Below, one piece after another: positions 46,106 through 56,431 of a DNA stretch of 64,000 nucleotides; the first letter of the stretch is position 1, and each line of letters opens with the position of its first letter. Below the pieces are notes generated by a model. The model was given only the letters and a program-made list of their open reading frames with translations. It was not told where the DNA came from and did not search any database. The stretch spans positions 930,001 to 994,000 of the forward strand of contig JAJFPB010000011.1 of assembly GCA_020881915.1 (NCBI GenBank). The letters are read 5' to 3'. The DNA is from Paramyrothecium sp. XJ0827 (taxonomy: Eukaryota; Ascomycota; Sordariomycetes; Hypocreales; Stachybotryaceae). The position numbers and the translations under genes were made by a program.

Positions 46106-46395
46106 CGCGTAATGGTTGAGGAGTTTTTGGTAGCGGGGGTGGGCTACGAGCTAGTTGGACTTTTGTCGAATCGTTAACCCAAATGGATGGTGACAGTCTT
46201 AAATAGAAATCTAGTAACCTATTGTGAGCGTGGCGTCAGTTTTCCTCTTTTTGAATTATCGTATGTTTGCTGCAACCGAGGTTTAAGGTTCGTTAACCCA
46301 TAACGAGGGTTACAGTACTAAACGATATCGTTCAAGTGCAGTAATCACAATCGCTGCCTACCGATCAAGGTTACGTGGGTTGACTTAATATCCTA
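46106..46395. other. Upstream region of phospholipase B
   Basis: About 290 bp up to a Fot-like insertion at TA 46394-46395. AT-moderate, with GTTAACCC and GGTTA motifs repeated (46170-46310). The insertion lies within what would be the promoter of the phospholipase gene. Confidence 0.5.
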
Positions 46396-48253
46396 ACGTA
46401 CATGATAAGCGAGTGCACCAACCAAGCGAGTGCACCAAAAATTACTCAATCTCTCCTCTTTACATCTAATCAACTATTTCTCAACCACCAAATATGTCAC
46501 AATCAAATAATGAAGCTAATATGCTTCTCGCTCTTCGGGCCCTTCAAAATGACCCGAAACTGGGTCTACGACCCGCCGCAAGATTATACCAGGTGGATTA
46601 TTATGCCCTTCGTCGCCGACAGAGGGGCATCCAGTCTCGGCGCGATACCATCCCCAACTCACGGAGACTATCCGATCTAGAGGAGCAGATTATTGTCCAG
46701 TTCATTCTCGACCTGGATTCGCGAGGATTTCCCCGCGACTGCGTGGTGTTGAAGAAATGGCCAACCGACTGCTCGCTGACCGCGACGCGTCACCTGTCGG
46801 CAAGCGCTGGGCTTCCAACTTCGTCAGGCGACAACCAGAGCTCAAGACGCGTTTTTTTCGTAAATATGACTATCAGAGGGCTAAATGCGAAGATCCAACC
46901 ATTATTCGCAATTGGTTCCGGCTCGTGGAGAACACAATCGCGAAATATGGCATCGACCTAGCCGATATCTACAACTTTGATGAGACCGGCTTTATGATGG
47001 GCATAATTGCAAGCGGAATGGTCGTCACAGGTGCAGATAGGCGTGGAAACCCGAAATCAGTCCAGCCTGGAAACCGGGAATGGGTTACAGTCATTCAGGC
47101 GATTAATGCCGAAGGCTGGGCGATCGCGCCGTTCATCGTGGTCGCGGGCCAATATCACCTCGCAAGCTGGTACCAGGAAAGCAACCTTCCGGGCGACTGG
47201 GCTATTGCGACAACTCAAAATGGTTGGACCGACAATGAGACCGGCCTTGAGTGGCTAAAACACTTTGACCGGCATGCCAAGGCCCGATCAACCGGTCGCT
47301 ATCGTCTTCTGATCCTCGATGGGCATGGAAGTCACCACTCGGTTGACTTTGAGAAATATTGTGAAGATAACCATATCATTACGCTGTGTATGCCGCCTCA
47401 TTCGTCTCACCTACTTCAGCCTCTTGATGTCGGGTGCTTTGGGCCGCTCAAAAAGGCATACGGTCGAGAAATAGAGCATCTGATCAGGTGCTCTATAACC
47501 CACGTTTCTAAGACTGAGTTCTTTCTGGCATTTTACGCCGCCCACCAAGCCGCCATAATAGAAATTAATATCAAAGGGGGTTTTAGAGGGGCCGGGCTTG
47601 TTCCTTTAAACCCAGAAAGTGTCATATCGAAGCTTGATGTGCAGGTACGAACTCCAACACCGATTGAGGAGGAGGCCGGCCTCCCCGACCCTTGGGTGCC
47701 CAAGACGCCAAAGACGGTCCTTGAGGCTACCTCTCAATCTGAATACCTTGAAAGACGAATCAGAAGGCACCAGGAAGCTCCCCAGCATCTATTGTTGATG
47801 CGCTTAAGTCATTTTCTAAGGGAACGAAGGCGATAATGCATCAAATAGCATTATTAAAGTCTGAGAACCAGATCCTTCGACAGGCAAATGAGACTCTTAG
47901 CAAGCGGCGTAGGGCAAAAAGAACCCGGCTACAGAATGGAGGGAAGATGACTATAGGTGAGGGAAGGGATGAGATTGATCAGAGAGACGTTGATGCGCAG
48001 ATAATGGCTGGATTGTTGAGAAGTGGTGGTCGAGGGAGGTCAGCACTGGCGAGAGAAAGGCGCTGTAGAACCTGTGGAAATACCGGACATAATTCAAGAA
48101 CATGTCAGATAGTTGTGTTAGTATCTGAAGAAGACGATAGTGATTAATTTTAATTGATTAGATGTTTTGTAGTGATTTTAAGTAATGTTCTATTTTAATG
48201 GTGTGAATTTTTGGTGCACTCGCTTGGTTGGTGCACTCGCTTATCATGTACGT
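46396..48253 (+). mobile_element. Fot/pogo-type element 1
   Basis: Perfect 48-bp terminal inverted repeats at 46396-46443 and 48206-48253, starting ACGTACATGATAAGCGAG, with TA duplications at 46394-46395 and 48254-48255. Each inverted repeat holds two direct copies of AAGCGAGTGCACCA. The length is 1858 bp. Perfect termini indicate a recent insertion. Confidence 0.95.
46494..48147 (+). pseudogene. pogo/Fot transposase 1 (two 1-nt frameshifts)
   Basis: Starts at ATG 46494 (MSQSNNEANMLLALRALQ), homologous to the intact protein at 58860-60515. A base is missing in the CCCC run near 46730 (before RLRGVEEMANR) and another in the CCCC run near 47780 (before SIVDALKSF). Otherwise all parts are present: N-terminal helix-turn-helix and CENP-B-like DNA-binding region, catalytic YNFDETGF, LLILDGHGSHHS and LLQPLDVGCFGPLKKAYG of a DD35D transposase, a basic coiled region, and a C-terminal CCHC knuckle (RRCRTCGNTGHNSRTC). 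Both lesions are in homopolymers and could be sequencing errors. Confidence 0.9.
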
Positions 48254-48705
48254 TACATAATTACTAATAATTCTAAGTACTGTGACGTAAATCCCAAAGT
48301 AGGCGCGGGCTTCCGCCGGTAGCACAGAAAATAGGTGGATACTACAGTATCTCGTTTTTTCACCTTCTGCTTGGTCTGAATCCGTGCTACTAGCGCAAGT
48401 GGTGCCCTTACCGCACTGAAAGGGATAAGACCAAATATCACACCCATGTATCACATGTGTGGCTTGAGGCTAGAGGCTAGATCCCAGCCAAGGACACGTG
48501 AAATAAGATGACTGGCGTATGAACCTCGTTGAAGAGGTGGTACCACCGCGATATCCTTAACATAATAATGTAAAGAACACGAAACCCCATTAGTCTGTCA
48601 GCAGCCAACAATTCCACCTTCTGCTTTAGACCTTCGCTGGTTCTATTTGGAATAGGTGAGGCTTTTTTCACCACAAGATCATCCTTCGCCAGGGCGTGGA
48701 CTTAC
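48254..48705. other. 3' flank and probable intron of the next minus-strand gene
   Basis: No ORF supported. 48700-48705 read on the minus strand is GTAAGT, a good donor for the gene at 48706-49069, but I cannot fix its acceptor or last exon. Confidence 0.4.
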
Positions 48706-49069
48706 CAAAAACGAAGACCGCAACAGCCTGCTTCCCCGCCCCTCCTAAGAACCTGATTATAAATTCCTCCGTCGCGCAAGAGTGATGGAACTTGTTTGGC
48801 CCGACATAGTGAACATTCCAGGTCAAAGTCACTCTATCGTTCGTCCTATAACCAACGATCCGGTATGTGACAGACCCCTCAATCCCCGTACCGATGTGGC
48901 GCGACTTGCAGCGCCACATGCCGCTTTCCCCTGCCCGGATCTCCTGCGGCGGCTGCGACTCTGGAGCGTCCATCCATTCGCCGTGGTCAAGGCGCAGGGA
49001 CTCCAGCTCGAGGTTGAGCTCCTCGTTGGTATGGTTCAAGACCACAACTACGAGGTCCCTGGCGGCCAT
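48706..49069 (-). CDS. Small beta-sandwich protein, possibly crystal protein ET79-like (3' end unresolved)
   Basis: ATG 49069 opens a cytosolic-looking protein without a signal peptide. The visible 121 codons include LDHGEW, a P-x-x-I-x-AG-x-SG-x-W block, GTGIEGSVTYRI and WNVHYVGPNKF. This spacing resembles small fungal and bacterial beta-sandwich proteins often annotated as crystal protein ET79-like. The resemblance is from memory of the motif pattern and not certain. Unspliced, the frame runs to a stop at 48668 with an atypical tail. A GTAAGT donor at 48705 makes an intron after VFVFG more likely, with a further exon I cannot place. Whether it has any membrane activity cannot be judged. Confidence 0.5.
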
Positions 49070-49569
49070 TTGGACGTTGATTTTTTTGGTCGAGTGATTT
49101 GTCTGTATCGATAATACAGGTTAGAAGATAAACAATGGTTAATATGAGTAGAGGGATGAACTTTATTGTCAAAGGAAAGTTCTTCGGATGTGGCATGTGC
49201 TTGTTCTCACGCGTTCAAGCAAACCAGGTCACATGAGGAAAAAGTTAAACCCAAGATTAATGGGTAGGTACTGTAAAGCAGCCATGCCCGGCTAGCCGGT
49301 TTGGCACTTACCCTACTCCGCCCCACTTCTGGCGGCTATTGTTTCATAGGGCTTAGGAGATAATCATTGTGGCTTACTCTAACGCTGTCCCAAGGTTCGC
49401 TTGCGTACAACCTTTGGGTTTGCTCAGTCCACTGTCAGACCAACAGCTGCGGACTCGGTGTCCATTCGAAACTCCAACATAAAAACAGAAGACCCATCTT
49501 TAATCTTCACAATCCCAAACTTTCATTCATCTACTCCTGCCCTTTCGCGGTTTTGGCCAGGCTTTCATA

Positions 49570-50183
49570 ATGGGCCACTATATTTTTGGAACAATCGGGT
49601 CAGTCTTCGAGGTCCTGTGGGATATTGTGGTTGCGTTTGCAATCATCAAGGTCGGGTTTATCTACTTTATCTCCGTCTTTGCAACTTGGGAATTAACTCA
49701 AACTCTTTGGTATTTACTCTTTTGGGAGAGCTCTTTGGACCACCAAGACCGGGGTTTATTTCTTTGCATAGTCCGGCTTGCTTCCACGATGCTATGGGCA
49801 AGATTCCTTATCGATACTATGAACTGCCCCAAGTTGTATGGTTCAGACTTGGAATTGGGTTTTCGGCTCTTCTGCTTGATGCGGTGGTGGAAAGTGTCAC
49901 GTCGACGTTACTTGCACATTACGGAATGTGGTCGCCAAACTGGGGCTCGCCCAGCGAGTCCTGGATTAGTTACACTACACTGCTTGTCGCTTACTTCCTG
50001 TTTCCTTTGGCCATGTTGTGGAGAGCTTCGGAAAAGTCAGTAGATGTGCGATCTACAACTGCCTACAAACATGAGCCAGAGGCAAGAAAGTACGTACTCC
50101 AAGTCAGCGTTTTCTTACTTATGCTCAAAAAGGACTTTACTTACGAAAGAAAAGCCCCAGCAACGGTGATATGTGATATTTGA
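49570..50183 (+). CDS. Small multi-pass membrane protein, unknown
   Basis: Exon 1 49570-49709, intron 49710-49771 (62 nt, GTATTT...GCATAG), exon 2 49772-50183, giving 183 residues. It opens MGHYIFGTIGSVFEVLW and has about four hydrophobic segments (VAFAIIKVGFIYFISVF; WFRLGIGFSALLLDAVV; YTTLLVAYFLFPLAML). A charged C-terminal tail follows. No family recognised and no conserved polar motif stands out. The exon frame joins cleanly, which supports the model. The 3' part of exon 2 could hold another intron. Confidence 0.55.
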
Positions 50184-51026
50184 GCGCGGGACGGGACAGA
50201 TAAGGCGCTAAGGTCGTGTGCTTCTTAAAACTCAAATTCAAAAGGTTTGGGTGTCATAAGATCAGATAAACTAGGCGCAAATGTGCTATTGTACAGTATC
50301 TGAAAAATGCATGGTCGATTTATAGCGAGAACACGAGTTTTATCATCGGTCGAGAAGGGGCCAGGGTGAATGAGTGTGGTGCTGTGGAGAACTACTACGA
50401 TCGATGGCACCACAGCCCACCAGTGCAGCAGGGTTTCCTCGGGGGTTAGAGTTTAGGACAATGATTGAAGACTCTCCACTTTTCAGGTGGAGCCAACGCC
50501 AGCAACAACAGCATACCCTCGAGACTCTGCCTAAGCTGGGACTGGCATGGGACTATCAATATTTCCCAAGTATTGAGCACGGTGCTCTCTGTCGTGGCAA
50601 TGTCAACAAGCCTGGAGAGCAAGAGGGCATGGCGAGGGCAAAGGACGCTGTAGTTGGCTGGCTAAGACTTTTTCTCTCGGCGTGATAAGATGTACAGAGG
50701 TACCTAGAGACAGAGTAATGGCTAGATTGAATTGTCTACCTTCTGATGAGTCTGATCCCATCTTGGTCAATATGTTGTTAAGCAGTAGCCCCTACTCTCT
50801 AAAGCTATGGCCGGATGATCACAGGGAGAGCAGTAGGTTCCTAGTAGAGGTTAAGCACTGACATACAAATTTACAGTAGTACAACGTGCATACCGCCGTA
50901 AAGGCACGGGAAGCGCGTCGTGTGGTCTTTTTCACCGTTTCGAGGTGCGCATTCATCACATTCAGCTAGCACAATAACAGCCCGATTAATCCAACTATTG
51001 CCTCTTGTTCTTTTGATAAGGTAGCA
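50184..51026. other. Intergenic, weak small ORF
   Basis: An ATG ORF at 50404-50685 (93 codons, Gln-rich in the middle) has no recognisable domain. 51019-51026 (AGGTAGCA) is the left target duplication of the following hAT element. Confidence 0.4.
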
Positions 51027-54000
51027 CAGAGTGCGTAATCAACCAACTACTTCCAATCGTTGGAGCCGTTGGATCCTCCAACTGTGGGTCCAACTCAACT
51101 GAGATCTCGCTCCCCGTGCTTGGCAACCAACCAATTCAGAAGTCCAGTTGATTGGGTTTGGATCCAACCGGTTCCAACTCGTTCCCAGTGTCCGAGGGTC
51201 ATGTGAGGCCCGGGCGCCGTAACTTTGACCCCACCTTCAACTTCCCAGTTTGGCTTTTCGTACGGCCCGCTGGCCAATGATCGGCCGCTGAGGGGCATCA
51301 TCTTGAGCCAAACGAAACAAACCCCTCTCGCCTCTCCCACCCGCGCCAGCTTCGCGCTCTTCTCGCGCCAGCCTGGCGTCTGATTATAATTCATTCTTGA
51401 GCTTATCATTCAGCTTCTCCACGGAAGGCTGAACGGTGGGGCCTTGGAAGTTAAGCCTCCGCGTGAAGGCCTGTGGGGATCTATAAAGTCGCTAGTACAT
51501 GCGTCCAGTGAAACATTTTGACTTGTGTGTAGGTACAGCGACCTGTCACCCCACATTCATCAGTCACAGTGGTCGATGTTCACTGTCATGCACACGGCAT
51601 TCTAGACTACTACGAAACGATACCTTGGAAACATATCTCTAACCATGATAGAATTGATACCAGAAGAAAGCTTTCAGCAAAAGAAATTCAGTGAGTATAC
51701 TTTAACTGTATGAATGTTATTTCACGTAGAGACTGACGTGTTTATTAGGATTCAGCAATTTCGTTCAGGAGCAAGATACGTCGGACAGTCTACCCTATAC
51801 ACGCTAGATAAGAGCTACCGTGCAGGCCGCCTATTTATTATGGTGGGGCTGGTATCTCTTAACTCCACAGCTTAGGCTTCGCCGCTGAGATAACATACTC
51901 TTTACTATCTCTCATGTTGCAAGATACATCCGGTACCGTAGATTATATAGTGCCGTGGCTGTGCCTGCTAACATGCCTTAGCACCACATCAGAGCTTCGC
52001 GATTTGCACACGGCGCGTCGGATCGCGTGGCGGTTTCTCAACGCGTTAATTGTCCCTGCAGACGGCCTGGAAAGGCTGCGCTGTCGTGCCCGATAAAATG
52101 GAGGCAAGGACGTTGGCCTCTGGTCGTCAAATGTTGCAGTACGTCGCCGCTGAAGGAAGCCATACTATTCCTTCGCTGACAGACTCCAGCAGTCTAGCTT
52201 CCCAGCCAACACGATGGATATCGATTCCCAGGACATTTTCTTGGGCCAAGTAGGATCTGAAACGTCCTTGACCCTACATTCGTCTCCCTGCCCGTCGAGG
52301 CTCTCTACTCAGTCCTCATTCTTGTCAGGTTCAACGCCGCAGACCCCGCCGAGGAAGATATTTAACCTGGATGAGAATCCTACGCCTGGCGAGATAGCCA
52401 CGTTCCCGTTCGAGCTCTTCAACGACGAGCTTCGGGCAGGCACGCCTCCGAGGACTAATGGCGCAAAGGTTGCCTGGTGGTGGGTGAAAGGGTTCCGTAT
52501 GAGGCTCAAGGGTAACAGCAAGAAGCTTCGATGGGTATGCCGTCTGTGCGTGAGGAAGAGGTGCCGGACGGTCTCGCACTTCTCGTACGAATCTAACGGC
52601 AGTGCCAATATTATCAAGCACCTGCGAGATATTCATGGGATCAAGGTAAGCAATAAGCAGCTCCTCATTCTTTTACTCCAACTCAATCTTGCAGGACCCA
52701 GGAAGGAAAGACGTGACGCCGCCCAGCCGCACTAAGTCTCTGACAGAACACTTTGGAGTGACTGCAGCCCCAGCCGACCAGCGTATCTTTTCTACCATTC
52801 TTGGGAGGCTCAAACTCGGCGCATTCGAAGAGCTTCTCGTCGACTGGATAACACACGATAATCTTCCCTTCCGACTAGTCGAGAGTGAGCGTCTCCGCCG
52901 CCTCATTGAGTTTGTCAACCCCGATGTACAAAGACAAGATACCATCTTCCGCGGTTCTTCGGTCTCGACTGCGATCGATCTACAATGGGGCGAAAGGAGC
53001 TGTAACGGAACATCTAAAAACTGCTCGTGGCAAGATTCACATCACATTTGATGGCTGGACGTCTCGCAATCAGCTCTCGTTGCTTGGAGTCAACTGCTTC
53101 TTTGTTGACGAACAATGGCGGCACCGGAAACTGCTTCTCGCCCTTCCAGCCGTATCCGGACGCCATACTGGCGATAGCTTAGCCAACGAAGTGGCTGACG
53201 TCTTGGCAGAGTGGGATCTTGGAGGCGACCGGCTTGGGTATATGGTCCTTGATAATGCCAGCAATAACGACACGGCAATGGTGGCTCTCGGCAACGAATT
53301 CGAGTTTGACCCAGACGAACACCGTCTCCGCTGTCTGGGCCACGTCATTAACCTCGCCGTCAAGCAGCTGATATTCGGCAAGGCGGCGGACGCAATGGAG
53401 CATACAGGCAGCAACGAACTGGACTCCGAATACGATTTCGACTCTCTACCGGCCGATAAGCTTATGCAATGGCGGAGGAGGGGCCCAATTGGTCGACTTC
53501 ACAATCTCAACGCCGCTGTCTTGAACTCGCCACAACACTTAGAGTGCCTCTTGAAGTGGCAAGAAGAAGATCTCAAAAGCGGTGTCCTTGAACTCGTCGA
53601 TCCTGAGACTAGGAAGAAGCGAGTGCCGCTCAGACCTATCGCTGACAACGAGACCCGCTGGAACTCTCGCCACCGTATGATGGTCCGCGCTCTGCTTCTC
53701 CGTAGATACTTCAATCGGATTGTCGACAAGGCAGAAAGGGCGTGGGGAAGGAGCAAGAGAAAGTCAACGAAGCCTTCTATAATTGACGACGAGCTGTCAG
53801 AAGAGGACTGGGACGTGGTTGAGGTTTTAATTCAAGTCTTGCGGCCGTTTGATGAGATCTCCGTTCGTCTACAAGGCAACCCGAAGACTAGCGAGGATAA
53901 CTATGTTACCACCGGCTCCTTTTGGGAGTATTTCCCCTCCTTTGAGTATCTCTTAACGCATTTAGAGGAGCTCAAGCAGAGTCATGACCTCCTTGAGGGC

Positions 54001-54854
54001 TTGGGAAAGGACAGCGCTGATATGGTTGCTACCCATATCAACCTTGCGTGGATGAAGCTTAACGAGTACTACGATAAACTCTGGCCTGTTGCGTATATCG
54101 GTGCTGTAGTGCTTCCCCTTGCTTTGGGTGGCCGGCGCTGCAATACCACTGGGAAGGACATGCGGATGCGACGCAGTGGGAAGAAGATTACTCGACAAGA
54201 CTCAAGAAGATGTGGAAGGAGGAGTATGCTACTCGCGTGGTTCCTGGCTTAGCGATGCTGTCGACAGCGAGCAGCCGAAGGGCGCTCTCTGGATATGACG
54301 CGTTCCTGGCACAGTCGCTCGGCAAACGCAAAAGGGCGCATCCAGATGACAGAGCGGGATATCCTTCGCAACGGCGCCCAGCGCTTGACGAGTACGAACG
54401 TTATATCCAGACGTTTACCCCAGCCGACGACAAATGCCAATTCAGCCCTCTTTCTTGGTGGAAAGAGCACGAAATGGAGTATCCGAACCTCTCTCGAATG
54501 GCCTCTGACTTGCTGTCTATCCCTACAATGTCAGCAGAGACTGAAAGGTCGTTCAGTAGCGCGGGCAAGATGGTATCACCTTTACGAACTCGTCTTGATC
54601 GACACACTATTGGGATGGCGCAGAGTATGCGGTCATGGAGCAGGGAGGGTATTGTCCTACCCTCATGGCAGTGATGAGTGGGATCGGCGTTAAGACGTGA
54701 AGATCGGAGATATCCGTTGGTCCGAAACAACCAACTGCAATCCAACTGAGAGCAGCCTCGTCCAACGTCAATCCAACTGAAATATACTTGGCCGGATGTC
54801 AATCCAACTGCGAGGAGGTACCAGTTGAGTTGAATTGGTTGATTACGCACTCTG
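51027..54854 (+). mobile_element. hAT transposon, copy 2, with perfect 8-bp target duplication
   Basis: 20-bp perfect terminal inverted repeats (CAGAGTGCGTAATCAACCAA) at both ends. AGGTAGCA is present at 51019-51026 and again at 54855-54862. 3828 bp, same orientation as copy 1. The undisturbed duplication shows a simple insertion, and the near-zero divergence from copy 1 shows it is recent. Confidence 0.97.
52214..54674 (+). pseudogene. hAT transposase, copy 2 (frameshifted)
   Basis: ATG 52214 opens MDIDSQDIFLGQVG and, unlike copy 1, stays in frame through the BED finger to the intron (about 52645-52694). The shared frameshift near 52921 (between FVNPD and YKDKIPSS) is present. The long middle frame then runs to a private 1-nt loss near 54115 (CTTCCCC against CTTCACCC in copy 1), after which the dimerisation domain continues in another frame to 54674. 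Compared with copy 1 it has fewer lesions. If the shared shift is real, neither copy makes a full transposase. Confidence 0.9.
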
Positions 54855-54862
54855 AGGTAGCA

Positions 54863-55672
54863 ACATACCATGAGCCCGCTTTAGTCATGCAAGGAATCTT
54901 CTGATCAACTGCAAGTCGCACAGGCTGGCAGGCAACCGCCGACAGCATATTCGGCTATGTCAGTCCAAGGATGGATAGCGTATAGATCAAGATTGACCCC
55001 CCTCGGGTCGGCCCGTGTAAGTGCGTGGTGCGACACTTCCATCCCTGTCTCTCTTCGCCGATTGGGTGTGCTTTTGCAGAGCCCGGAGTCCGAGCAAGTA
55101 GCGAAATGCCGACAGGAAATCCGAGTTCACTTTCGTCCAGTAGCTAATCTTAAAAGTCGGAGGTCGGTGTAATTAAGCCCCGACATGTGTGAAAACATCT
55201 CGGCTGAAAACATCTAGCCCTGCGGGACAGGCGCTAAGATCCATCTACACAGGATCTGCAACATTGTATACACAATGCCTTTCGCTCCTCATGCGCTTAG
55301 CTTACAGCACGGTTGATGGTAACAACTGCCGGGTGTGACGGCATTTCGTTGGCCAATTTCGGTTGCATATTTGGATTCACGTTTTCGGGGCGGCTATGAC
55401 ATGGAGTCGTTTTTTCGCCCCGCTGAAGACCTGCGTAGTATTGATTCCAGAAATGTGTTTTGATCGATGCGAAATGAGGCAACCCATACAATGTGTGACT
55501 TAGAAGACCATGTCCCCGTACTTGGATGATATAAATTGTCTGCAGAGAAACGACTTCACTCCTTCTTAGAACCAGTACTGCTCATTTAAACGAAAAGCAT
55601 ATTTGTTCTAAAGACTCATCACTCTCGATCTTCCTGCACTCTTCGCTCAGCTCGACACCAGTCGCTTCAATC
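54863..55672. promoter_or_regulatory. Intergenic and upstream region with TATA box
   Basis: No ORF supported. TATAAAT at 55530-55536 lies about 140 bp upstream of the ATG at 55673, followed by CT-rich and CA-rich leader sequence, so a real promoter probably stood here before the gene decayed. Confidence 0.45.
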
Positions 55673-56431
55673 ATGGCAACCACTGAGCTCCCATCCGGCA
55701 ACAATGGTACGGACAAAGTCCTCGTCATTGGTGCAGGGCCTGTGGGCTTGGCTGTTGCAGCAAAACTCGCAAAATCCGGGATCCTTGTGGATGTTATTGA
55801 GAGGAAATCCCACCTCGATGAAGCGTCCCGTGCAGATCAGGGCGATCTCGAACTCGCGACGTGTGACGGGGCGGTGGGGCACAGTTGCCATTATGGGGCA
55901 CGCGCCGCAGCCGATGTAGATATGTGCGTGATGGGACAGCTCGTTTTGTGCTGTTTCCAACAGGCAATGGGCTTGCATACAGCTAAGGGCGGATCGTCTT
56001 GGAACCGTTTTCTCCGTATCTGGAACTGCAGCCACCTATGGCCATGTCAAGTTTGCAAGGAGAGTCGTGGACAAGGCTGGCGATGCCTCGACGTGTCTTG
56101 CCGACTCAGCCGCAAAGGTTCTCGCCAATTGGCTTGCAGGCATCACGTGGCTGCAGGTCCCTGGCCAGACCAAGTCACCAGAATGCCAGGACCCCACACT
56201 GCAAGAAGTGTCTTAAAAGCAATATTAGTCCCGAGCCGTACATCGATTGTCCTACCCCCTCCTACTACCCAAGTTCTTAAGACACCACCTGCGTCTTTCT
56301 CGTCTAGTGGCTTAATGTGGTGCTCTGCGCTTATTCAACTAGATTCAAGGTTGATGGCTGGCACAAGACTCTTAGGGTCAACCTCCAAGGTAGGTTTCCC
56401 TCCTCATTCCTATCACTTTATAAAATACTAG
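55673..56431 (+). pseudogene. FAD-dependent monooxygenase, N-terminal fragment
   Basis: ATG 55673 is followed by VLVIGAGPVGLAVAAKLAKS, the dinucleotide-binding GxGxxG fold with a Glu about 30 residues on (VIERKSHLDEASRA), as in aromatic-hydroxylase-type flavoprotein monooxygenases. After about residue 56 the sequence stops resembling the family; the frame stays open to 56431 but is Cys/Trp/His-rich and not protein-like. Another frame around 56010-56203 (FARRVVDKAGDASTCLADSA...) looks more protein-like, but I cannot assign it. I read this as a truncated or rearranged gene retaining its promoter. Confidence 0.6.

Noticed and set aside
55667..56035. 122-codon minus-strand ORF rich in Cys/His
   Set aside because: Shadow of the FAD-binding fragment on the plus strand.
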